64,000 nt of DNA. Source: Roseburia sp. GTDB taxonomy: Bacteria > Bacillota > Clostridia > Lachnospirales > Lachnospiraceae. The notes below the pieces were generated by a model. It made no database searches. It saw only the letters and a list, made by a program, of their open reading frames with translations, and had not been told where the DNA came from. The stretch lies in NCBI GenBank assembly GCA_019421345.1, contig JAHZFL010000001.1:275252-339251 (forward strand). The letters run 5' to 3'. The translations under genes and the position numbers were made by a program. Shown here piece after piece: positions 8,951-16,384 of the stretch (the first letter of the stretch is position 1; each line of letters opens with the position of its first letter).

Positions 8951-10456
8951 CTACTTCTCCCCTTTTCTTGGCTCATGCATACGAAGCCTGCGACGCTGTC
9001 TTTGTCTCGCGTAGATTGGGCGCATCTTTAATTTATGCAGCGGCTGTCTCCACAAAAAATCACGCTCATCCTCATAATCGTTTAGATCTGCCCCCACAAA
9101 CGGCATCAGATACGGAATACCAAAGCTTTTTAGCTGCGACAGATGAATCAGCACCCCAAGCATTCCGACCAGAAATCCAAAAAAACCAAGCCACGCACAG
9201 ATCGCAATAAAAAAGAATTTTAAAAGCCGAAACGCAGTCGCAAACTCCTCGCTTGGAATCGCAAACGAGCAGAGTGCGGTAAAGGCTACGACGATCACCA
9301 CGATCGGGCTGACAAGGTTTGCCTCGACCGCCGACTGCCCGATGATCAATCCGCCTACAATACCGATCGTATTTCCCATCGTTCCTGGCAGACGCACGCC
9401 CGCCTCGCGCAAAAGCTCAAAGGACAGCTCCATCAGCAGCACCTCGATGACTGCCGGAAACGGTACGCCCGCTCTTGCCTCCGCAAAGGATAACAGCAAA
9501 GTAGTCGGCAAAATCTGTGTATGAAAATTTGTCACCGCAAGATAAAGTCCCGGCAGCGCCATGGCAAGAAAAGACGCCACATAGCGCAGCAGACGCTCTA
9601 AGCTTGCAATTCCCCAGCGGTTATAATAATCATCGCTCGTCTTGATAAAGGAGTTATAGTCTGTCGGTAGCAATAAGCCCACTGGAGAATTATCCGAGAG
9701 CAAAACGACCCTTCCCTCCAAGATCGCCATCGCGGCGCGATCCGGCCGCTCCGTCGTCTGAAATTGCGGAAACGGCGAATACCACCGCTCCTCGGTCAAC
9801 TGCTCTAAAACGCCGCTGTCTAATACCCCGTCAATCTCAAAGCATTCCAGACGGCGCTCAATTTCTGCAAGCAGTCCCGGATAGACAAGCTCATCCATAT
9901 AAACAAGATAAACATTTGTTTTTGAACGTACACCGGCAGTCTTCTGCTTGACCTTTACCTGCGGAGAGCGGATGCGCTTGCGGATCAGAGCCGCATTCTG
10001 CTTGACGGAATCCGTAAAGCCCTCGTTAGAGCCCCGCACTACCTTTTCGGACTGCGCCTCACCTACCCCCTTATTCGGATAACCGTCATCCGGTATCTTT
10101 ACCGCTTTGTCAAAGCCGTCTACAAAAAGAATCGCTTCTCCGGTCAGAAGACCGGAAGCCGCCTCCTCGATCGTCTCAAAATAGGTCGCATCCGAAATGC
10201 CAAGCGCATTTTTTGAAAGCGCGGCATAAATTTCTTCCTTTTCCGCTCCCCGCAGGTATTTGAGCAATTCTAACAGAGCGGAATTTCCCATGTCGACTGC
10301 TACCTCAATAAAGGTCAGATAACACGGAACATCCTTATGAACGCCCAAATTCATCTGCTTTTTCTTAATATCTGCACATGTATCAAATAAGACCTCCATG
10401 CGGGCAATATTCTCTGCCAACGACATACTGATCGGTGTTTTGTCCTGTATCGCCAT
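8951..10456 (-). CDS. Spore germination protein, GerA (A subunit) family
   Basis: A 501-residue GerAA/GerKA-type subunit of a germinant receptor of the spore inner membrane. The N-terminal half is the soluble domain (LLTGEAILFVDGFDKAVKI near 104-122; the RGSNEGFTDSV motif near 141, conserved in the family; RTKTNVYLVY-like segment near 180). The C-terminal half has four to five membrane spans (ALPGLYLAVTNFH, GNTIGIVGGLIIGQSAVEANLVSP, then two further spans) and a basic tail. It starts ATG after AGGGGGA. It is the first gene of a two-gene receptor operon with the fused B-C subunit. Such genes are normally made in the forespore, but I see no clear sigma-G promoter. Confidence 0.93.
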   Translation of the reverse strand: MAIQDKTPISMSLAENIARMEVLFDTCADIKKKQMNLGVHKDVPCYLTFIEVAVDMGNSALLELLKYLRGAEKEEIYAALSKNALGISDATYFETIEEAASGLLTGEAILFVDGFDKAVKIPDDGYPNKGVGEAQSEKVVRGSNEGFTDSVKQNAALIRKRIRSPQVKVKQKTAGVRSKTNVYLVYMDELVYPGLLAEIERRLECFEIDGVLDSGVLEQLTEERWYSPFPQFQTTERPDRAAMAILEGRVVLLSDNSPVGLLLPTDYNSFIKTSDDYYNRWGIASLERLLRYVASFLAMALPGLYLAVTNFHTQILPTTLLLSFAEARAGVPFPAVIEVLLMELSFELLREAGVRLPGTMGNTIGIVGGLIIGQSAVEANLVSPIVVIVVAFTALCSFAIPSEEFATAFRLLKFFFIAICAWLGFFGFLVGMLGVLIHLSQLKSFGIPYLMPFVGADLNDYEDERDFLWRQPLHKLKMRPIYARQRQRRRLRMHEPRKGEK

Positions 10457-10538
10457 CCGTCCCCCTTATAACGCTGCCTGCCTCATAAAATCCTGTACCA
10501 AGCCGTGGCTTGTATTCTTTCTAAAAGTTCCTTAAAAG

Positions 10539-10632
10539 AAAAGTGTGCTTTGCACATTCTCACGCTGCAATAAACTGTGAATGAAGCACACTTTTGCCAT
10601 GCCGCGCATGGCTGCAACGCAATTTCCCATGT
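10539..10632. repeat. Intergenic mosaic repeat, module C (copy 1)
   Basis: This begins with a perfect 12-bp inverted repeat, AAAAGTGTGCTT (10539-10550) and its complement (10584-10595), around a 33-nt loop. It then runs GCC, a CATGCCGCGCATGG palindrome and GCAACGCAATTTCCCATG. The same order (GTGTGCTTC, 31-nt loop, GAAGCACAC, TTTTGCC, later GCAATTTCCTATG) recurs at 48627-48786. It lies upstream of the gerA gene and is directly followed by module A. Confidence 0.7.
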
Positions 10633-10635
10633 CAT

Positions 10636-10674
10636 AACAACGAGCGACACGCTTCGCGAGCCACTCTTATGTTA
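10636..10674. repeat. Intergenic mosaic repeat, module A (copy 1)
   Basis: Consensus parts AACAACGAGCGACACGC, TTCGCGAGCCACTC and TTATGT recur at 13200-13233, 41014-41054 and 49312-49354, always in the same strand orientation and always touching a terminator-like hairpin. The core can fold as an imperfect stem (GAGCGACACGC with GCGAGCCACTC). Confidence 0.75.
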
Positions 10675-10679
10675 AAAAT

Positions 10680-10705
10680 AAAAAGGATGCTTTCGCATCC
10701 TTTTT
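10680..10705. terminator. Terminator of the ispE-gntR unit
   Basis: A perfect 11-bp stem (AAAAAGGATGC and its complement) with a TTTC loop. Runs of T flank it on both strands. It lies 15 bases past the gntR stop. Confidence 0.88.
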
Positions 10706-10720
10706 ATTATGTTCCTTTTT

Positions 10721-11410
10721 TTAATCCTTATGCATTTCATCCTGCTCGCGTATCATTTCCTTGACCGCATGGACCTGATTTTCCACATGCAGATGCATTG
10801 CAGCCGTCACGCGTCTCTTATCCTTGCTGACCAGCCCCTCCGCAATCTCATTATGTTCTTTGATCAAAACAGGATAATTTCTCTCATCCTTTAAGTACTC
10901 CACGCGGTAACGGTACATCTGCTCCCGCAGGTTGTTTAGCATACTCTCAAGCTTTGGATTGCGCGTCGCCTTATAAATAATATCATGAAAACGTACGTCT
11001 GCCTCAGCCGTCCGCTTTACATCCCCAGTCTTTGTGTATTCCTCAAATTCATGCATCGTGCGCTGCAGCTCCTCCAGCTCCTCCGCCGTGATCTGCTCAC
11101 AGGCGATCGACACTGCAAGCTCATCTAACGCATCGCGAATCTGTAGGACATCCTCCATATCCTTCTCCGTCATTTTGGCGACCTCCGCGCCCCTTCTTGG
11201 GATTGTGACCGCAAGCCCCTCCTGCTCAAGCATACGGATCGCCTCACGGATCGGCGTGCGGCTCACCCCAAGCTTTGCCGCAAGCTGCAGCTCCATTAAG
11301 CGCTCCCCCGGCTTTAACTCCCCCTTTAGGATTGCCTCCCGCAGCGTATGAAACACTACGTCACGCAGGGGCAGATACGCATTCGTATTTAATTTTAAAT
11401 CCTCTGTCAT
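10721..11410 (-). CDS. GntR-family transcriptional regulator, FCD (FadR-like) subfamily
   Basis: A 229-residue DNA-binding regulator. The N-terminal winged helix (residues 14-80) contains GELKPGERLMELQLAAKLGVSRTPIREAIRMLE split over its recognition helix. The C-terminal all-helical FCD domain (85-215) carries the Asp, Arg and three His positions used for metal and carboxylate ligands, for example RFHDII and HNEIAEGL, and ends MHLHVENQV. FCD members usually sense small organic acids; the ligand here is unknown. It lies 19 bases downstream of ispE and is co-transcribed with it. A TTGTATACAA palindrome at the shared promoter fits autoregulation. No catabolic gene is next to it. Confidence 0.9.
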   Translation of the reverse strand: MTEDLKLNTNAYLPLRDVVFHTLREAILKGELKPGERLMELQLAAKLGVSRTPIREAIRMLEQEGLAVTIPRRGAEVAKMTEKDMEDVLQIRDALDELAVSIACEQITAEELEELQRTMHEFEEYTKTGDVKRTAEADVRFHDIIYKATRNPKLESMLNNLREQMYRYRVEYLKDERNYPVLIKEHNEIAEGLVSKDKRRVTAAMHLHVENQVHAVKEMIREQDEMHKD

Positions 11411-11429
11411 GCATCTCCTCCTCTCTTTG

Positions 11430-12302
11430 CTAACGCTGATTATTATAAATACTTGTCAAATAAATCTGCTTTGCCAATCCCGATCTTCGCATCGCCTCAT
11501 AAGCTGCGGCAGCCGTACTTTCCTTTTCAAACAGTCCGAATACGGTCGGCCCGCTTCCGCTCATCATGGCATTTAACGCGCCATGCTTTCTCATATGCTC
11601 CTTTATCTGCGCAATGACCGGATAGTTCGGTATCGTTACCGTCTCCAGCACATTTCCCATATCAGCGGCAATCGCATGCAGATCCTTTGCCGCAATGTCT
11701 GCCTGCAAACGGTCGATGTCCGGATGCGGCGTCTGTTCGTCCAGCTTCAAATTTTCATACACGAATCTTGTAGAAACGCCAATCTGCGGCTTTGCGATCA
11801 GCACCGGGCACTTTACCATCGGCGGCAGCGCCGTAAGTTTTTCTCCGATGCCTTCTGCAAGCGCCGTCCCCCGCATCACACAATAGGGTACGTCCGCGCC
11901 AAGCTTTACGCCTCTTTGCATCAGCTCCTCTTTGGAAAGACCAAGACCAAACATCCTGTTTAATCCATAGAGAACAGCCGCCGCGTCCGTGCTCCCTCCC
12001 GCCATACCTGCCGCCACTGGAATATGCTTATAGAGCTTTACATGAATGCCGTCCCTGATCAAAAATTCGTCCTTTAACAGCTTTGCCGCCTTATAAACCA
12101 GATTATTTTCATTTGTCGGCAAAAATGACAGATTTGCAGACATCGTGATCTTCCCCGAACGGTTGCGCATAATCTGGAGACGGTCAAACAAATGAATCGT
12201 CTGCATGATCATCCGCACCTCATGATAACCATCCTCCCTGCGTCTTACGACATCAAGACCCAGATTGATTTTTGCCAATGCCTTTATGGAAATCTCCTTC
12301 AT
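11430..12302 (-). CDS. ispE: 4-diphosphocytidyl-2-C-methyl-D-erythritol kinase
   Basis: An ATP-dependent kinase of the non-mevalonate isoprenoid pathway (CDP-ME to CDP-ME-2-phosphate), from the GHMP kinase family, 290 residues. The start at 12302 (MKEISIKALAKINLGLDV) is chosen because GCGGGGGA lies just upstream; the longer frame adds 19 non-homologous residues. The substrate-binding AKINLGL motif is at the N-terminus. The ATP loop PVAAGMAGGSTDAAAVL is near residue 90 and the C-terminal GHMP motif MMSGSGPTVFG near 247. It is followed by the GntR gene in one unit. Confidence 0.95.
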   Translation of the reverse strand: MKEISIKALAKINLGLDVVRRREDGYHEVRMIMQTIHLFDRLQIMRNRSGKITMSANLSFLPTNENNLVYKAAKLLKDEFLIRDGIHVKLYKHIPVAAGMAGGSTDAAAVLYGLNRMFGLGLSKEELMQRGVKLGADVPYCVMRGTALAEGIGEKLTALPPMVKCPVLIAKPQIGVSTRFVYENLKLDEQTPHPDIDRLQADIAAKDLHAIAADMGNVLETVTIPNYPVIAQIKEHMRKHGALNAMMSGSGPTVFGLFEKESTAAAAYEAMRRSGLAKQIYLTSIYNNQR

Positions 12303-12365
12303 AACATCCCCCGCGTCAGCACTTCTTGTGCACTCTTTTGTCTTATTATGTTTCTCCAATGTATT

Positions 12366-12409
12366 TTGTATACAATACGCATCTTACCATTTCCTCCCAA
12401 AAAGGTCAA
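12366..12409 (-). promoter_or_regulatory. Promoter of ispE-gntR with an overlapping palindromic operator
   Basis: On the minus strand, TTGACC (12409-12404), a 17-base spacer and TAAGAT (12386-12381) form a good sigma-A promoter. The perfect palindrome TTGTATACAA (12366-12375) covers the expected start of transcription. It resembles the TTGT/ACAA half-sites used by FCD-type GntR repressors, so the downstream GntR protein is the obvious candidate to bind it (inference). Confidence 0.55.
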
Positions 12410-12417
12410 TTCCAATC

Positions 12418-12445
12418 TAAAGAATCTATCGTATTCTGTCGATAT
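12418..12445 (+). promoter_or_regulatory. Sigma-28 (sigma-D/FliA type) promoter of the orphan gene at 12552
   Basis: TAAA (12418-12421), 16 bases, then GTCGATAT (12438-12445). The flagellar sigma factor consensus is TAAA, 14-16 bases, GCCGATAT; seven of eight -10 positions match. It is 107 bases upstream of the start codon and points toward it. Confidence 0.75.
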
Positions 12446-12551
12446 AGTTAGTAGAATATGGAACAAATGTTTCCAATCGAGGAATCAAAGCATGGATGCA
12501 GGCTGCTATACAGCCACAAAAACATAATCCAAAGGAATGGAGGAATCAAAT

Positions 12552-13175
12552 ATGGGTATTCAATCAATCACCGGAAACACGCTGCCTCCGCAGCGCACAA
12601 GCTATTCTTCACAAAAAAAGAGCGCGAACACAAAGACTTCTGCCGCTGCTTCCAAAGAGACTCCAAAGTCTGAGACCGCCGCTGTTTATGAGCGCAGCGA
12701 AAAGCCGGCAAACGGTGTTACGAAAAAGACAGATTACGCGTTGATCGCAAAGCTTAAATCAGACGCAGAACAGCGTACGGCACAACTGAAAAGCCTTGTA
12801 GAAAAAATGATGACCAAGCAGGGTGCTGTGATCGGAACGGCAGATTCTATGTGGCGTTTCCTTGCGAGCGGCAATTTTACAGTTGATGAAGCCGCAAAAG
12901 CACAGGCGCAGGCAGCGATTGCCGAGGACGGCTACTGGGGCGTAGAGCAGACCTCTGACCGTATTCTCGACTTTGCAAAGGCACTCTCCGGCAACGATCC
13001 GGAAAAAGCAGATATGCTTTTAGACGCTTTTAAAAAGGGTTTTGAGGAAGCTACAAAGTCATGGGGCAAGACACTTCCCGACATTTCCCAGCGCACCTAT
13101 GATGCTGTCGTTGAGAAATTTCAGGCTTGGAAAGACGGCGTCGCTTACGCGGACTGCGCGCAGACAGAGGCATAA
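12552..13175 (+). CDS. Protein of unknown function with a sigma-28 promoter
   Basis: 207 residues; I do not recognise a named family. The start at 12552 has GGAGGA 7 bases upstream; an in-frame ATG 15 bases earlier lies before that site. Residues 1-60 are polar and disordered (rich in S, T, K, Q, with GNTLPPQRTSYSSQKK). Residues 60-207 look helical, including KSDAEQRTAQLKSLVEKMM and a conserved-looking block GYWGVEQTSDRILDFAKALSGND. There is no signal peptide or membrane span, and one cysteine near the C-terminus. The flagellar-type promoter suggests expression with motility or chemotaxis genes, but no function can be given. It is monocistronic and faces the aminotransferase gene. Confidence 0.8.
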   Translation: MGIQSITGNTLPPQRTSYSSQKKSANTKTSAAASKETPKSETAAVYERSEKPANGVTKKTDYALIAKLKSDAEQRTAQLKSLVEKMMTKQGAVIGTADSMWRFLASGNFTVDEAAKAQAQAAIAEDGYWGVEQTSDRILDFAKALSGNDPEKADMLLDAFKKGFEEATKSWGKTLPDISQRTYDAVVEKFQAWKDGVAYADCAQTEA

Positions 13176-13199
13176 TTTTAGAATAAAGGATCTCGCAAG

Positions 13200-13233
13200 C
13201 GAGCGACACACTTCGCGAGTCGCTCTTATGTCA
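13200..13233. repeat. Intergenic mosaic repeat, module A (copy 2)
   Basis: This matches module A (GAGCGACACACTTCGCGAG, then TCGCTCTTATGTC) with a few changes. Two of the differences improve pairing between the hairpin arms compared with the other copies. It lies between the orphan gene stop and a terminator hairpin. Confidence 0.7.
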
Positions 13234-13236
13234 AAC

Positions 13237-13273
13237 AAAAGGCTGACGTACGAATTTCGCACGCCAGCCTTTT
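13237..13273. terminator. Shared terminator between the orphan gene and the aminotransferase gene
   Basis: AAAAGGCTG pairs with CAGCCTTTT around an extended stem with two A-C mismatches, flanked by A-run and T-run. The two genes converge on it. Confidence 0.75.
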
Positions 13274-13280
13274 TACATTT

Positions 13281-14570
13281 TTACTCCTGCTCCCCTAATA
13301 GCTTCTCAATACTTACAAGCTTTACGCATACCACAAAAATACGGGTCGCCAATGTAAGCTCCTCCATCTCCGGGAACGACGGAGAAATGCGGATCACGGA
13401 GTCCTTCGGGTCTTTTCCATAGGGGAATGGCGCACCCGCCGGCGTCATTACAACGCCCGCCTTTTTCGCCTTTTTTACCACCTTCTTCGCACAGTCCTCC
13501 AACGTCTCATAGGTAATAAAATAGCCGCCCTTCGGACGATACCATGTTCCGACGCCAAGACCGGAAAGCTCCGTCTCAAAGGTATCCAGAATCATCTCAA
13601 ACTTTGGCCGCATCGACGCCGCATGCTTTTTCATATGCTCCTCAATCCCATGCACATCCTCAAAAAAGCGCACATGGCGAAGCTGATTCACCTTATCGTA
13701 GCCGATCGTCTGAATCTTTAGCTGTTTTTTGATGTCCTCTAAATTATTTGCAGAGGTTGCGATTGCCGCGACGCCGGAGCCCGGAAAGCTGATCTTGCTT
13801 GTCGAGCAGAATTTGTATACCAGATCAGGGTTTCCTGCCCTCTTGCACTCCGCTAAAATCTCGATCAGATGATCCTGATCCAGATCATATAAATGATGTA
13901 CGCAATATGCATTATCCCAGTAAATACGGAAGTCCTTTGCCGCCGGCTTTAATCTGGCAAATCGGCGCACGGTTTCATCCGAATAGGTAATTCCCTGCGG
14001 ATTGGAATATTTCGGTACGCACCAGATGCCCTTGATCGCCTCGTCCTCGCTCACCAGCTTCTCCACAATATCCATATCGGGTCCGGTCGCCAGCATCGGC
14101 ACGTTTATCATCTCAATACCAAAATATTCGGTAATTGAAAAATGCCTGTCGTACCCCGGTACGGGACATAAGAATTTCACCTTATCAAGCTTGCACCACG
14201 GCGTGCTTCCCATTACACCGTGCGTCATGGAACGCGATATGGTATCGTACATGATATTTAAGCTTGAATTTCCATAAATAATAATATTATCGGGATTGCA
14301 CTCGATCATATCACCAAGCAGGACCTTCGCCTCATGAATGCCGTCCAAAACACCGTAATTGCGGCAATCTGTACCGTCCTCACATGCAAGGTCGGAATAA
14401 GGGGATAAAACATCCATCATCCCCATCGACAAGTCAAGCTGCTCCTGCGACGGCTTTCCCCTCGACATATCAAGCTGTAAGCCACGTTTCTGATATTTTC
14501 CGTACTCCGCCTCCAGAACTTCCTTTTCCTTAAGCAATTCCTCTCTGGTCATCTCCTGATAAGCTTTCAT
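13281..14570 (-). CDS. Aspartate aminotransferase-like PLP enzyme (class I, subgroup Ic type)
   Basis: A 429-residue fold-type I aminotransferase. The N-terminal block LDMSRGKPSQEQLDLSMG and the motif YSNPQG (188-193), with the PLP-anchoring aspartate in YWDNAY (D219) and Schiff-base lysine K259 in STSKISFPGSG, mark the group of aspartate aminotransferases described for Actinobacteria and Clostridia (subgroup Ic). R393 or nearby, in SVIRISPSFP, would bind the substrate carboxylate. ATG overlaps the rarA stop codon by 4 bases (ATGA), so the two genes are translationally coupled. Aspartate is the likely but unproven substrate. Confidence 0.85.
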   Translation of the reverse strand: MKAYQEMTREELLKEKEVLEAEYGKYQKRGLQLDMSRGKPSQEQLDLSMGMMDVLSPYSDLACEDGTDCRNYGVLDGIHEAKVLLGDMIECNPDNIIIYGNSSLNIMYDTISRSMTHGVMGSTPWCKLDKVKFLCPVPGYDRHFSITEYFGIEMINVPMLATGPDMDIVEKLVSEDEAIKGIWCVPKYSNPQGITYSDETVRRFARLKPAAKDFRIYWDNAYCVHHLYDLDQDHLIEILAECKRAGNPDLVYKFCSTSKISFPGSGVAAIATSANNLEDIKKQLKIQTIGYDKVNQLRHVRFFEDVHGIEEHMKKHAASMRPKFEMILDTFETELSGLGVGTWYRPKGGYFITYETLEDCAKKVVKKAKKAGVVMTPAGAPFPYGKDPKDSVIRISPSFPEMEELTLATRIFVVCVKLVSIEKLLGEQE

Positions 14571-15907
14571 TTCTTGTCCTCCTTTTCCTCCATACCCTTT
14601 ATTTTACGGAAATATTCCCGGATATTTTTCTCATAGCCATTCTCTGACGGATGATAAAAGCTGCACTCCGTCAGTCCGTCCGGCAGATACTGCTGCTCGA
14701 CATAGTGATTCGGATAATTATGCACATATTTGTAGCCGTCGCCGCGCCCAAGCTTTGCGGATGAGCGGTAGTGCGCATCCTGCAAATGTACCGGAACGGG
14801 CGCTGTCATCGTACCCTTTACCGTCTCCATCGCTTCGCTGATCGCGCAGACTGCGGAATTACTCTTTGGCGCACCCGCCACATAGGTCACTGCCTGCGAG
14901 AGAATGATCTGTGCCTCCGGCATTCCCACACGCTCAACCGCCTGCGCCGCCGATGTCGCGACCACGAGTGCCATCGGGTCTGCATTTCCAACGTCCTCCG
15001 CAGCGCAGATCATGATGCGTCTTGAAATAAATTTAATATCCTCTCCCGCATAGAGCATCCGCGCCAGATAGTAGACTGCTGCATCGGGGTCTGAGCCCCG
15101 CATACTTTTGATAAAGGCGGAAATCGTATCGTAATGACTGTCCCCCGATTTATCATATCGCACCACACGCTTTTGAATACACTCGCTCGCCACCGCAAGC
15201 GTAATGTGGATCCTGCCGTCTTCGCTTCGCTCTGTCGTCAGTACGCCAAGCTCAACCGCCGTGAGCGCCGCCCGCGCGTCTCCGTTCGCCATGTCCGCCA
15301 GAAACTCAAGTGCGTCCTCCTCCAGCACTGCATGATATGCTCCCAGACCCTTTTCCTCATCCTCTACCGCCCGAAGAAGCAAGGTCTTAATATCCTCTTT
15401 GGAAAGCTCCTTGAGCTCAAAAATGATCGAACGCGACAAAAGCGCCCCGTTGACCTCAAAAAACGGATTCTCGGTCGTAGCTCCGATCAGAATGATCGTT
15501 CCATCCTCCACAAACGGAAGCAAATAATCCTGCTGCCCCTTGTTAAAACGATGAATCTCGTCGATAAACAAAATCGACTTTCTGCCGTACATGCCCTGAT
15601 TATCCTTTGCCTGCGTGATCACCTCCTCCATATCCTTCTTCCCCGCAGAGGTGGCATTGATCTGCATAAACTCTGCGGAGGTGGTATTGGCGATCACTCT
15701 GGCGAGCGTCGTCTTTCCTGTTCCCGGCGGTCCATAGAGGATAATGGAGCTTAATTTATCTGCCGATATGGCGCGGTAGAGCAGCTTATCCTTTCCTATA
15801 ATATGCTGCTGCCCCACCATTTCATCCAATGTTTTTGGACGCAGCCTTGATGCCAGCGGCGACTCGCTTTCTTTCTTCTGTTCCCTCATATACTCAAATA
15901 AATCCAT
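14567..15907 (-). CDS. rarA: Replication-associated recombination ATPase RarA (MgsA)
   Basis: A 446-residue AAA+ ATPase related to clamp-loader proteins that acts at stalled replication forks. Walker A is [13 protein letters not shown] (near 45-57), Walker B LFIDEIHRF (near 98-106), and sensor 1 GATTENPFF follows. The C-terminal half is the tetramerisation domain typical of the MgsA family, with RMLYAGEDIKFISRRIM and PNHYVEQQYLPD. I place the start at 15907 (MDLFEYMREQ); the frame extends seven codons further but without a better ribosome site. It is first in an operon with the aminotransferase. Confidence 0.93.
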   Translation of the reverse strand: MDLFEYMREQKKESESPLASRLRPKTLDEMVGQQHIIGKDKLLYRAISADKLSSIILYGPPGTGKTTLARVIANTTSAEFMQINATSAGKKDMEEVITQAKDNQGMYGRKSILFIDEIHRFNKGQQDYLLPFVEDGTIILIGATTENPFFEVNGALLSRSIIFELKELSKEDIKTLLLRAVEDEEKGLGAYHAVLEEDALEFLADMANGDARAALTAVELGVLTTERSEDGRIHITLAVASECIQKRVVRYDKSGDSHYDTISAFIKSMRGSDPDAAVYYLARMLYAGEDIKFISRRIMICAAEDVGNADPMALVVATSAAQAVERVGMPEAQIILSQAVTYVAGAPKSNSAVCAISEAMETVKGTMTAPVPVHLQDAHYRSSAKLGRGDGYKYVHNYPNHYVEQQYLPDGLTECSFYHPSENGYEKNIREYFRKIKGMEEKEDKK

Positions 15908-15940
15908 ATAAAGACCTGCCCTTTCCATTCTTTTGCTTTA

Positions 15941-15974
15941 TTTATACAGCCCAAATTTCACCATTGTGAAATTT
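15941..15974 (-). promoter_or_regulatory. Promoter of rarA with a palindromic operator over the -35 box
   Basis: Minus strand: TTCACA (15970-15965), 18 bases, TATAAA (15946-15941), each 5 of 6 to consensus. The -35 sits inside a perfect 9-bp inverted repeat AAATTTCAC/GTGAAATTT (15953-15961 and 15966-15974, 4-nt spacer), a likely repressor site. Confidence 0.6.
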
Positions 15975-16260
15975 TCTTGACTAAATCCTGCATTTTTTAT
16001 TCATTTTTGGATAAAAAAGCGCATTTTTTGCAAAAAATTGACAGATTCTTATATCAAAGTTTCATTTCACTGTCTACCATACATGAAATCCACTCTTTTT
16101 ACAAGTAATATCCCCCAATTTCGCCATTCTGCATGATTTTTTCCAAAAAACATTTTCTTCTATGTAAAAATTTCATATCATGTGCCTATATCATAACATT
16201 TTCCACACTATCCGTCACTATAAAAAGCAATGCCTAAGGAACATCTCCCCAATAAAAAAG
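15975..16260. other. A/T-rich non-coding stretch between rarA and the flagellin terminator
   Basis: Nothing gene-like on either strand. Several TTTCAT/ATGAAA motifs are scattered here (for example near 16062, 16085 and 16169), echoing the half-sites of the rarA palindrome, but without regular spacing. Confidence 0.4.
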
Positions 16261-16291
16261 AAAGGGCGGCTCGCTGTGCGAGCCGCCCTTT
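16261..16291 (-). terminator. Terminator of hag
   Basis: A perfect 14-bp stem (AAAGGGCGGCTCGC and its complement) with a 3-nt loop, followed on the minus strand by CTTTTTTATT. It is about 95 bases past the flagellin stop. Confidence 0.92.
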
Positions 16292-16384
16292 GTCTTTTCC
16301 TTATACCACTGTAAGCAATCCTGCTTTAAGCAGCATATCCATGTTTTTCAACCGGCGCATACCGCCGATGTGTATCTGCAAAAA

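Noticed and set aside
15134..15754. A 206-codon plus-strand frame antisense to rarA; likewise 187 codons at 23226-23789 and 188 codons at 45466-46032
   Set aside because: They oppose well-supported genes, have odd composition (many R, H, L, C) and no ribosome sites; they are mirror frames of codon-biased genes.
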